Shown piece by piece: positions 6,725 through 14,227 of a DNA stretch of 34,252 nucleotides. The notes beneath the pieces are model-generated. The model was not told the origin of the DNA. It made no database searches and saw nothing but the letters and a program-made list of their open reading frames with translations. Numbering within the stretch: the first letter of the stretch is position 1; the number at the start of each line of letters is the position of its first letter. A program made the position numbers and the translations under genes. Source of the stretch: Gemmatimonadota bacterium (GTDB lineage Bacteria > Gemmatimonadota > Gemmatimonadetes > Gemmatimonadales > Gemmatimonadaceae); NCBI GenBank assembly GCA_016874035.1, contig VGVM01000029.1, forward strand, positions 1-34,252. The letters are read 5' to 3'.

Positions 6725-8662
6725 CTACAGGGTGGAGTTCTCGAATTCGCTCTTCGATTCCGCAAACCGCAGGATGCGCGAGCTGTTGACCACTACGACG
6801 ACGACCGCCGCGCTCTGCGCAATGGCACCCGGAAGCGGCGACAGCACGCCTGCGGCCGCCGCACCGATCAGCAGCACGGAGAGCCCGAAGGCGAGCCAGA
6901 CGTTTTGCGTCATGACGGTACGTGTGAGACGCGCGAGGCCCACGAGCTTGGGAATCCGGTCGAGATCGGACCCAAGCACCGCGACATCGGCGCCGCCGAG
7001 GGCCACCTCGTTGAGCTGCGCACCGATTGTGACCCCAACGTCGGCGCCGCGCAACGCCGGGGCGTCGTTGACGCCGTCACCAACCATCATCACGGCGTGA
7101 CCCTTCGCCTGCAGGCCGCGCACCACCTCCAACTTTTGCGCCGGGAGCACCTCGGCGATGATTTCGTCCATGGCGAGCGCCTCGCCGACTTCCCTGGCCA
7201 CGGCGATGCGGTCCCCTGTCAGCAGGATGCTCCGTTCGATGCCGAGTTCGCGCAACTTCGCCAGCGTCTCGTGGGCGTCGGCGCGCGGCTGGTCTCGCAG
7301 CGCAAACCATCCCACGTACTGCCCGCGCCAGGCAACCCAGACTTGCGACGGGTCGGCGCCGTCAGCCTCGGGGAGGCGAACGCCCGCCTCCACCAGGAGC
7401 GCGCGCCTGCCGAGCAGCGCCTGCGCACCGTCAACGACGGCCACCACGCCGAGTCCCGGCCGCTCCTTCACGTCGGTCGGACGGTGCGGTTCGATACTGC
7501 GCAGCCGAGCCTCGTGGACCACGGCCTGCGATGCCGGATGCAACGACCCGAAACCGCAGGCGGCGGCGATGGCGATGACCGAGACTTCCGTCTCGCCTCC
7601 GGCAGGGTGCACTCGCGCCACCATCGGGGTACCCACGGTCACGGTGCCTGTCTTGTCGAGGACAAGCGTATCGACATCCGCCGCCTGCTCGAAGAAATCC
7701 GCGCTCTTGATGAGCACGCGGAGGCGCGTCGCGACCGTCATGGCGGCAACCACCGCGGCCGGCCCGGCGACGACGAGCGCGGTCGGTGTCGCGACGACAA
7801 GGATGGTGATCGCGCGAGAAAGGTCGCGCGTGAAGAACAGCGTCGTGGCGGCAATCGTGAGCACCAGCGGCAGCCAGGCGCCGGCGCGACGCTCGAACTG
7901 ACGCAGCAAAGGCACCGACGAGCGCTCCATTTCGGCGAGCAACGCCACCACGCGACCGAGCACCGTGTCCGCCCCCGCCCCGCGCGCCTCGATACGGAGC
8001 AGGCCGTCGACGGAGACGCTGCCGGCGAAGACGGCGCTGCCGGGTCCGACGTCCTCGTACTGGGATTCCCCGGTGATCGCTGCCTGGTCGACAGCGGCCC
8101 GCCCCTCAAGCACCACTCCATCCACGGGGATGCGCTCGCCCGGGCGAACCAGGATCAGGTCGCCGGCGACGACGGCCTCGGGCGCGACGACCTCCTCTTT
8201 CTCCAGGCGCCAGCGCACGGCGCGGCGCGCGCCGAGGGCGCGAATCCCGTCGATCGCCGCGCGCGCGCCAAGCGCGCTCCGTTCCTCGAAGAGGCGACCC
8301 AGCTCAAGAAAGAGGGGAATGAGGGTGGCCGTCACGAACGCCCCGGTCGCCGCTGCCGCGAGGATGGCGATGGCGACGAGTTGGTCGGTGGCGCTACGTG
8401 TGTCGCCTGTCACGACACCCCGGATGCCCGAGACGAGTGTCGGCACGCCGACCACGGCGGCGGCGACGCCGCGAATGAGTTCGCCGATCTGCCACTGGTC
8501 GGGTGAGAGCCGCGTGAGCGCCGTGCCGAGTGCCAGGAGGCCGAGCCCCGCGACGCTGGTCACGAGCCGAACGGTGATCCGGCGCCGCTCGTCGGGCGCG
8601 AGCGCCGTGCCGACCTCCCCGCGTGCAGGTTCGAGGGTCGTTGCCATGACTCCTGTAGTCAT
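6725..8662 (-). CDS. P1B-like P-type ATPase with TPT in place of CPC
   Basis: 645 aa cation pump of the inner membrane. Actuator TGES (197-200), phosphorylation site DKTGT (336-340, Asp336), an HP dipeptide (375-376) typical of P1B pumps, and the hinge GDGVNDAP (528-535) are all present. The membrane ion-site motif, normally CPC or CPx, reads ATPTAL (TPT at 292-294). There is no N-terminal metal-binding CxxC, and I see only one cysteine in the protein, away from the membrane. A soft-metal substrate such as Cu+ or Cd2+ is therefore unlikely by cysteine ligation; substrate unknown. Start ATG 8662 overlaps the upstream SPFH stop as TGATG; a later ATG at 8647 is also possible. It is the last gene of the SPFH operon. 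Confidence 0.88.
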   Translation of the reverse strand: MTTGVMATTLEPARGEVGTALAPDERRRITVRLVTSVAGLGLLALGTALTRLSPDQWQIGELIRGVAAAVVGVPTLVSGIRGVVTGDTRSATDQLVAIAILAAAATGAFVTATLIPLFLELGRLFEERSALGARAAIDGIRALGARRAVRWRLEKEEVVAPEAVVAGDLILVRPGERIPVDGVVLEGRAAVDQAAITGESQYEDVGPGSAVFAGSVSVDGLLRIEARGAGADTVLGRVVALLAEMERSSVPLLRQFERRAGAWLPLVLTIAATTLFFTRDLSRAITILVVATPTALVVAGPAAVVAAMTVATRLRVLIKSADFFEQAADVDTLVLDKTGTVTVGTPMVARVHPAGGETEVSVIAIAAACGFGSLHPASQAVVHEARLRSIEPHRPTDVKERPGLGVVAVVDGAQALLGRRALLVEAGVRLPEADGADPSQVWVAWRGQYVGWFALRDQPRADAHETLAKLRELGIERSILLTGDRIAVAREVGEALAMDEIIAEVLPAQKLEVVRGLQAKGHAVMMVGDGVNDAPALRGADVGVTIGAQLNEVALGGADVAVLGSDLDRIPKLVGLARLTRTVMTQNVWLAFGLSVLLIGAAAAGVLSPLPGAIAQSAAVVVVVVNSSRILRFAESKSEFENSTL

Positions 8663-9774
8663 CAGTGGTTGGGCGGCCCCGGCATGGGTGTGGCGACCCC
8701 CTGCGGATTCACGGTGATGCGCATCCCGCTGTGGTTGCCGCCGGGCGGCGGAGGCGGAATCCACATGACACGGGCTGTACTGAGCGCGCGCTCTATCGCA
8801 TCGCGGTACAGGCGCTCGCGCACGACCGGCGCGTTCGCGCGATACTCACGTGCCAGCGCGCGGAACGCGGCGGCCTCACCAGTCGCCAGCGCGAGCTCGG
8901 ACGCGGCCGTGGCGCGGGCGGCCTGAACGGAGGCGTCGGTCGTCGCCGCTGACGCCGGGACGATGGCCTCGGAGAAGGCGAGGGCATCCTTCCGCGACGT
9001 CTCGGCTCCGATGAACGCCGTTTGCACCGCGGCAAAGTCATAGGTCAGAGCAGCCGGCGGTCCCAGGCTGGTGAGTTCGAGCGAGGTCAGCTCGAGCCCC
9101 GACCGCGCGGAGTCAAGTCCATCCTGGGCCCGTCGGCTCGCGGTGGCGATCAGGTCCTTGCGTCCGTCGGACAGCACCTGATCGACACGCATCTCGCCGA
9201 TCGAACGAAGCATGGCAGCGGTGACCTCGACCCGCAGGACGTCGTGCGCCTCCGGGCCGTAGAAGAAGAAGGTGGCCGGCTCGCGCACACGGTAGCGCGC
9301 CACCATCGTGAGTTGCACGATGTTGTGGTCTCCCGTGATCGCATAGCCTTCGCGCAGCGGATCGAGGCCCGCGTCGATGGCCATCGGGGGCGGTTCGCCC
9401 TCGTGCGATTCGTTCGGGGAACCCTCCTGGCTTGCCTCCTCCGACGGCCGCACACCGCCCGACGTCAACGTGCCGATCGTCACCTCGGAGATTTGGCGGG
9501 TCCGAACGCGAACGACCTCGTCGATCGGGCGAGGAAGGGCGAAGAGCAGGCCTGGGCCGTGCTCCTGCAGCGCCGCCGTGCTGCCGACGAGGCGGCCCCA
9601 GCGCAGGACGAGGGCCGTTTCGTCCTGCCGCACCACGGTGATGCCCGAGAACGCGTAGACGACCACCATGGTGAGGATCCACCAATGGATGCGACGCCAC
9701 GCGGTGTCGGCAGCGCGCGCTACCGGCGCGGCGAGACGGGAGAGTTCCTCTGCGCCCGCGCTGCGCCGTCTCAC
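8662..9774 (-). CDS. HflK-like SPFH membrane protein
   Basis: 370 aa. A single N-terminal helix (about 31-44, WWILTMVVVYAFSG) leads into an SPFH/prohibitin domain: VVRQDETALVLRWGR, then GPGLLFALPRPIDEVVRVRT, followed by an acidic Ser/Glu/Pro-rich insert (MAIDAG after it) and the ITGDHNIVQLTMVARYRV strand typical of HflK. An Ala/Glu-rich helical region and a Pro/Gly-rich tail (IPPPPPGGN) follow. HflK proteins form membrane cages with HflC around FtsH; that partner is not encoded here. The frame is open far upstream, but that part lies over the HflC-like gene in another frame. The GTG at 9774 overlapping the upstream stop as GTGA is the best start. Confidence 0.85.
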   Translation of the reverse strand: MRRRSAGAEELSRLAAPVARAADTAWRRIHWWILTMVVVYAFSGITVVRQDETALVLRWGRLVGSTAALQEHGPGLLFALPRPIDEVVRVRTRQISEVTIGTLTSGGVRPSEEASQEGSPNESHEGEPPPMAIDAGLDPLREGYAITGDHNIVQLTMVARYRVREPATFFFYGPEAHDVLRVEVTAAMLRSIGEMRVDQVLSDGRKDLIATASRRAQDGLDSARSGLELTSLELTSLGPPAALTYDFAAVQTAFIGAETSRKDALAFSEAIVPASAATTDASVQAARATAASELALATGEAAAFRALAREYRANAPVVRERLYRDAIERALSTARVMWIPPPPPGGNHSGMRITVNPQGVATPMPGPPNH

Positions 9775-10691
9775 GGCCGGTCCCTGGACTGCAGGAACGA
9801 GAACGGCTCCGCATCGGTGCGCAGGATCATCGACGTCTGGCCGTTCGTCATCTTCACGAGCGATTCGAGCGACCGCGTGAAGCGGTAGAGTTCGGGGTCC
9901 AGCTTGTGCGCATCGGCGTAGGTCCGCGCGACCTGCGCGGCGGTCTCGCCCTTGATGCGGGCCGTTTCCTCGGCACCGCGCGCGCGAATGCGAGCAGCGC
10001 GCAGGTCCGCCTCCGAACGGATCCTCCCCGCGGCGAGCGCCCCCTCCGCCTCGAAGCGCGCGGCAAACTGGCGGCGCTCTGCCCGCATCTGGTCGAACAC
10101 CGCGGCGACGTTGTCGGCCGGCAGTGCGAGCCGTTGGATACGGACCTGCTCGATCCGGACTCCATAGCTCGTGGCCGCGAGCGGCGCCGTTGCGGCCAGG
10201 AGTTCGGTCTCGATGCGCCCGACTTGCAGGTTCTGCGGATTCGTCGAGACGAGCGCGGAGAGGTCGTGCCCGCCGAGGGTGGAGATCGCCGCGTTGGTGA
10301 GAAGCCCGTCGAGCTTGCCTTCCGCACCACGGTCCACGCCGACGGCCTGCACGAACGCGAGGGGGTCGTCCACCCGCCAGATCACGAAGGTCCGGGCAAT
10401 CACGTTCTTCTTGTCGTGCGTCAGCATTTCGGTCTGCCCTGTCTCGTAAACGCGCCGGCGCATGTCGACCGTAATCGCCTCGTCGATGGGCCACGGGAAC
10501 TTCCAGTGGAGTCCGGCGGTCGTTGCCGTGCGCGTCGGCTCGCCGAATCGCGTGATGAGCACCGCGGTCCCTTCGCGCACCACGACCGCCGTGGCACTGA
10601 GGACCATCGCCAGCAGGGCGCCGATTCCCAGGGCGGCGCGGAGCCAGCGTTGCATACTCATGGCGTGCGGTTCGTTTATTGTGTCAGCCAC
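9771..10691 (-). CDS. HflC-like SPFH membrane protein
   Basis: 306 aa, near the usual HflC length. An N-terminal helix (about 16-36) is followed by the SPFH domain: VVVREGTAVLITRFGEP, GLHWKFPWPIDEAITVDMR, and the HflC-like HDKKNVIARTFVIWRVDDPLAF. A long charged helix (about 205-260, Arg/Ala/Glu-rich) precedes the end. The start is GTG at 10691, because a strong GGGAGGA Shine-Dalgarno (within 10693-10705) lies 6-7 nt before it, the best ribosome site in this operon. This makes it overlap the upstream gene by 16 nt. An ATG at 10661 is the alternative. It overlaps the HflK-like gene by 4 nt, so 1:1 expression of the two is likely. Confidence 0.88.
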   Translation of the reverse strand: MADTINEPHAMSMQRWLRAALGIGALLAMVLSATAVVVREGTAVLITRFGEPTRTATTAGLHWKFPWPIDEAITVDMRRRVYETGQTEMLTHDKKNVIARTFVIWRVDDPLAFVQAVGVDRGAEGKLDGLLTNAAISTLGGHDLSALVSTNPQNLQVGRIETELLAATAPLAATSYGVRIEQVRIQRLALPADNVAAVFDQMRAERRQFAARFEAEGALAAGRIRSEADLRAARIRARGAEETARIKGETAAQVARTYADAHKLDPELYRFTRSLESLVKMTNGQTSMILRTDAEPFSFLQSRDRP

Positions 10692-12595
10692 AATTGTCCT
10701 CCCTCGCGCAGGAAGCGCGCATCAACGATCGTGAAGGGACGCCGGGAGAGATTCTCCTCCAGGGTCTCGAGGCGCCGGCGGAACATGTACTCGCTCGGCG
10801 CAATCCGGTATGCGGTTTCGAGGGTCCGAAAACTCCACGCGGCGCCTACGGCCTCGGCCCGTTGCTGCTCCCCCTCGGCGCGCGCCGTCGCCGAGGCCAG
10901 CACAGCCTGCAGTTCCGCCTCCGGAATCGCGCGGTTCCGATACGCTTCCGCCTGGCCGACCTGAGTTGCGGCTTGAATCTGCGCCGAGATGACTCCCTCG
11001 TACGCCGGCGCGACAGCAACGGGAGGATGCATGCCGCCGACCGTGAATCCGACAATGCGTACGCCGAGGTTCAGCGAATCCGCGCCACGCTGCACCATCT
11101 CGCGCATGCGTCCGGAGAGCACCGCCACGTTCTGCGACAGGACGTCTGAAAGGGACTTGTCGATCGTGTTCCACATGACGGCGCGGTACCCGAGCACCCG
11201 CAACGCGTCGATCGGGTTCTGCGCATGGTAGCGCCAGGCGCGCGGATCGGTGATGAGGTACTGGATCGCGGCGTCAACCGTCACCAGGTCGCGCCCATCC
11301 CCGAGGAGGAGCGTGAACTCGTTCCCCGCGTGCAGCACCGACCAGATGACATCCTCGGGCCCGCCCCATACCTCGTTCGCCTCGCTCTCATGGCCGATAC
11401 GAACGGCCTGCACCCGCCGCACGGGGAACCTGTACACAGCATCCGCCGGCCACGGGAAGTGCAAGTGGAGACCTGGCTCGAGCGGCGGACCCGGCACAGG
11501 GACGCCGAAACGCTCGACCAGCGCCTGCTCATCCACCTTTACCACTGTCAGCGATGTGGCAAGCCACCCGATCAGGAGTAGGCCTACCGCCAGCGGCTCG
11601 ATACTCCGCCGGACAACCGAGAGGGCCCAGGTGGATCGCAGGTCGATGCCGAGCCGGCGCTCGAGATGGTCGAGGAGGCTGGCGAGCGCATTGGCGCGGT
11701 TGCCGAGCGCATCAATGGCATGCGCACGCACCGGGAACGCCGGCGCAATGCCCGATGGCGCGGGCGGAGCGACGATCAAGTCGAAGCACACCCAGGCGAG
11801 GGTGAACGTCAGCGCGAAGTGGATCGCGGTTGCCACACCGTGAGCCTCGAACATGGCGGCCGCGATCGCGGCGGTACACGCACCCAGCGCCCAGGCCAAC
11901 GCGCGCGAGGCGCGCGTGAGTGAACGCGCTTCCGGGAGCACCACGGGGTCGATGCCGCGGAAGTAGTTGGCCGCCGCCGCGGCCAGCGCGGCGAAGACCA
12001 GCGCAACAACGATCGCGACGATCCCCTGGGACCGAATCGGCACAACTATATAAGTAGGCGTAAGCGCCGACCGCGCGACCGCGACGGCGCCGATGATGCC
12101 GAGGGCGAGGCGCAGGTTGTCCAGTGGCCCGCGACTCGCCCACCAAGCTGCGCCGGCCTTAACCGCCGCTTCCCAGCGGCGCTCAATGAATGGTATCAGC
12201 ACGGCCTGGGAACGGGCCGGGGAAGGGCCGGGCACCGGCGGGGTCGCGCTCGCGTCGCCGGCGACCGCTTCGGGCGGAGGCTGTTCCCCGCTCACCGGTA
12301 TCGTCGGCGGGGCGGAGGTGGCGTCCGGCGCATCGGCTGGTTCCGTCGGCGAGCCCTGCGGCCGACGCCGCATGACGCTGGAGGTCGTGACGCCAACCAA
12401 AATGCCTGCGGCGAGGAACAGGACGATCGCGACGTCGAGCAGGGCGTTGACGAAGAGCGCGCGCGCACCCGCACGCGCGAGGACCGCGCCGGCGGATCCC
12501 GCCGCGATGAGCAATGAGAGGACGGCGAGGTGACCCGAGTTCGCTGTCGCCGCCGCGGTCAGGCCGGTCGTTGGTTTGTCGCCGTCAGCCGCCAC
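10676..12595 (-). CDS. Large multi-span SPFH protein, first gene of SPFH/ATPase operon
   Basis: 639 aa, about twice the size of a normal HflK. The N-terminal half is unusual: helices at about 22-42 and 47-70, a Pro/Ala-rich linker (78-130), more helices (about 160-178, 189-210, 232-250, 255-275), a predicted helical segment, and a last helix (331-352). Only then comes the SPFH domain: VVKVDEQALVERFGVP, GLHLHFPWPADAVYRFP, and a coiled-coil region rich in Ala/Glu/Arg (about 545-600). The C-terminal part resembles HflK; I do not recognise the N-terminal membrane part. The start is GTG at 12595 with AGGA about 6 nt upstream. It is read with the HflC-like, HflK-like and P-type ATPase genes. Confidence 0.83.
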   Translation of the reverse strand: MAADGDKPTTGLTAAATANSGHLAVLSLLIAAGSAGAVLARAGARALFVNALLDVAIVLFLAAGILVGVTTSSVMRRRPQGSPTEPADAPDATSAPPTIPVSGEQPPPEAVAGDASATPPVPGPSPARSQAVLIPFIERRWEAAVKAGAAWWASRGPLDNLRLALGIIGAVAVARSALTPTYIVVPIRSQGIVAIVVALVFAALAAAAANYFRGIDPVVLPEARSLTRASRALAWALGACTAAIAAAMFEAHGVATAIHFALTFTLAWVCFDLIVAPPAPSGIAPAFPVRAHAIDALGNRANALASLLDHLERRLGIDLRSTWALSVVRRSIEPLAVGLLLIGWLATSLTVVKVDEQALVERFGVPVPGPPLEPGLHLHFPWPADAVYRFPVRRVQAVRIGHESEANEVWGGPEDVIWSVLHAGNEFTLLLGDGRDLVTVDAAIQYLITDPRAWRYHAQNPIDALRVLGYRAVMWNTIDKSLSDVLSQNVAVLSGRMREMVQRGADSLNLGVRIVGFTVGGMHPPVAVAPAYEGVISAQIQAATQVGQAEAYRNRAIPEAELQAVLASATARAEGEQQRAEAVGAAWSFRTLETAYRIAPSEYMFRRRLETLEENLSRRPFTIVDARFLREGGQLWLTQ

Positions 12596-13159
12596 AGGTG
12601 TTCCTGTGCCGACATCCAGTTTGGCGCGAGACTGCCACGATCGCCTCCGGCCTGCTCCGGGTCACCGCTGAACGCTACCGCGCGCCGCCAAGCCGCGGTT
12701 TCGCGCCTCGCTCAATGGCATCTGCGACCGCTGAGTGGTCGTTAAGGGCCGTTCAGGCACAGGAAGGAGAGTACGACCCGGTTCGTTGCCGGTCGGTGGC
12801 GTCCCAACAATGGCCACTGAAACGCCTTCCACCGCGGTTGCACGTTGGCCAGTGCTCCCCAAGTGATAGCAAAGAAGAGCATGAATACCTGTTGCTCAGT
12901 GACCCCGCCCATAAGGCCGCCTCCCTCTAATGACCGGTCCCGCTAACTCCGATTCCGCAGCGCGTTCCTTATCGCTGCGCGACAACTGCTGCGAAAGTCC
13001 GCTGCATACCGTGAATGTGCCTCCGGCCGTCCACGCACCGCAAGTTGTAACCACGCCGCGTGCTACCAATCGCACGGTATGGAAAGCCTCAGTGCGTAAC
13101 GCTGCGACCCCGGTCAGCCCAACGTGGGTGAACACGCTAGCATCGGCACGGCGCACCCT
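12596..13159. other. Intergenic island between SPFH operon and mnmA
   Basis: 564 bp with no full-size gene. It holds the 56-codon frame (12742-12912), an inverted repeat CTGAACG/CGTTCAG (12668-12674 with 12750-12756) and two similar short sequences flanking the small gene (12657-12673 and 12934-12947; both read GTT(C)AGCGG(T)GACC on the minus strand). The promoter of the SPFH operon must lie here. The remainder (12913-13159) shows no convincing coding pattern and no RNA gene that I can recognise. Confidence 0.5.
12742..12912 (-). CDS. Small hydrophobic protein, possibly a truncated gene
   Basis: A 56-codon frame beginning with ATG 12912 and a good GGGAGG Shine-Dalgarno about 6 nt upstream (12919-12926 region). 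The product starts MGGVTEQQVFMLFFAITWG, then ALANVQPRWKAFQW, and ends in a hydrophobic SFLCLNGP. It reads like the first one or two helices of a small integral membrane protein and stops where a second helix should continue, so it may be a remnant of a longer gene. Third-position GC looks lower than in the neighbours. A 5-bp hairpin (12725-12729 with 12737-12741) begins directly after the stop. I do not recognise the family with certainty; the absence of a continuation in other frames argues for decay or for a true mini-protein. Confidence 0.45.
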   Translation of the reverse strand: MGGVTEQQVFMLFFAITWGALANVQPRWKAFQWPLLGRHRPATNRVVLSFLCLNGP

Positions 13160-14224
13160 CTACTCGATAAACCCACCGCCGAGCACTACGTCGCCGTCGT
13201 AGAACACCGCTGATTGCCCGGGCGTTATCGCCGCGACAGGCGTGTCGAGCGTGACCGCAACCGACTGCGAGTCGCGCGCTGTCACTCGCCCCGGAACAAT
13301 GGGCGCGCGGTGGCGCACGCGCACGCCAACCGTTGATCCAACCGCCGGCGCATCCGCGAGCCAGTTGGTCCCACTCGCGCGCACCTCGCGACCCATCATC
13401 TCCTCGCGCGTACCGATCACCACGGCGCGGTCCTCAGGCCGCAGTGCCACCACGTACATCGGTTCACCAAACCCGCCGGGCAACGCCTTCCGCTGGCCGA
13501 TCGTGTACCGCGCGAACCCCTCGTGCTCGCCGACGGTTGTGCCATCGGTCGTCACCACGGGCCCGCGCGACAGCGCCGGCGCGTCGGCCGGCAGCCGCCG
13601 CTTCAGCACCGTCAGGTAATCGCCATCGGGCACAAAACAGATCTCCTGGCTCTCCGCCTTGTCCGCGACGCGCGGCAGTTCGAGGTCGCGCGCCACCTGC
13701 CGCGTCTGCACCTTGGTCTGGTCGCCCACCGGGAGCTTGAGCCGCGGGAGTACCTCGCGCTTGATGCCCCAGAGGAAGTACGTCTGGTCCTTGCCCTCGT
13801 CCACGCCCCGCATGAGCCGGCCGTCCGCCACGCGCGCGTAATGCCCGGTGGCGATCAGCGGCGCGTCGATCGCATCGGCCTTGGCCACGAGGTCATCGAA
13901 CTTGGTGAACGTGTTGCACCGCACGCAGGGAATGGGCGTGCGGCCGCGCGCGTATTCGGACACAAAGTCGGCGATCACGTCCTCGCCGAAATGATCCACC
14001 ATGTTCAGCACATAGTGCGGAATGCCGAGCTGTTGGGCAACGCGGCGGGCATCGCTGGTCGAATCGAGCGAGCAGCAGGGACGGTCCGGGAGTTCGGCCC
14101 CGTCCTCGAACAGCTTCATCGTGACGCCGACGCAGTCGTACCCCTCGCGCACGAGCATCGCCGCGGCGACTGAAGAATCCACGCCGCCGGACATCGCTAC
14201 GAGGACGCGGCGCGGCGAGGGCAT
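13160..14224 (-). CDS. mnmA: tRNA-specific 2-thiouridylase MnmA
   Basis: 354 aa, the normal MnmA length. It puts sulfur on U34 of tRNA(Lys, Glu, Gln) in the cytosol, using ATP and a persulfide relay. The PP-loop SGGVDSS (12-18) adenylates the uridine. The two catalytic cysteines are present: Cys103 in CVRCN and Cys196 in EICFVPDGDY. IATGHYAR, KDQTYFLW and FARYTIGQRKAL are further family signatures, and the C-terminal beta-barrel is complete. The start is ATG 14224, or GTG 14227 directly before it. The gene begins 3 nt after the stop of the cysteine desulfurase, the sulfur donor, so the two are an operon. Confidence 0.97.
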   Translation of the reverse strand: MPSPRRVLVAMSGGVDSSVAAAMLVREGYDCVGVTMKLFEDGAELPDRPCCSLDSTSDARRVAQQLGIPHYVLNMVDHFGEDVIADFVSEYARGRTPIPCVRCNTFTKFDDLVAKADAIDAPLIATGHYARVADGRLMRGVDEGKDQTYFLWGIKREVLPRLKLPVGDQTKVQTRQVARDLELPRVADKAESQEICFVPDGDYLTVLKRRLPADAPALSRGPVVTTDGTTVGEHEGFARYTIGQRKALPGGFGEPMYVVALRPEDRAVVIGTREEMMGREVRASGTNWLADAPAVGSTVGVRVRHRAPIVPGRVTARDSQSVAVTLDTPVAAITPGQSAVFYDGDVVLGGGFIE

Positions 14225-14227
14225 CAC

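Noticed and set aside
9775-10494. Upstream extension of the HflK-like frame.
   Set aside because: These codons lie over the HflC-like gene in another frame and encode an Arg-rich sequence without homology signs; GTG 9774 with GTGA overlap is better.
12668-12756. Integron attC site suggested by the CTGAACG/CGTTCAG inverted repeat.
   Set aside because: The core sites do not match GTTRRRY/RYYYAAC, and no integrase is near; kept only as a cassette-like possibility.
12896-13156. An 86-codon minus-strand frame upstream of the small gene.
   Set aside because: No Shine-Dalgarno, no hydrophobic or domain pattern, and it overlaps the better-supported 56-codon gene in another frame.
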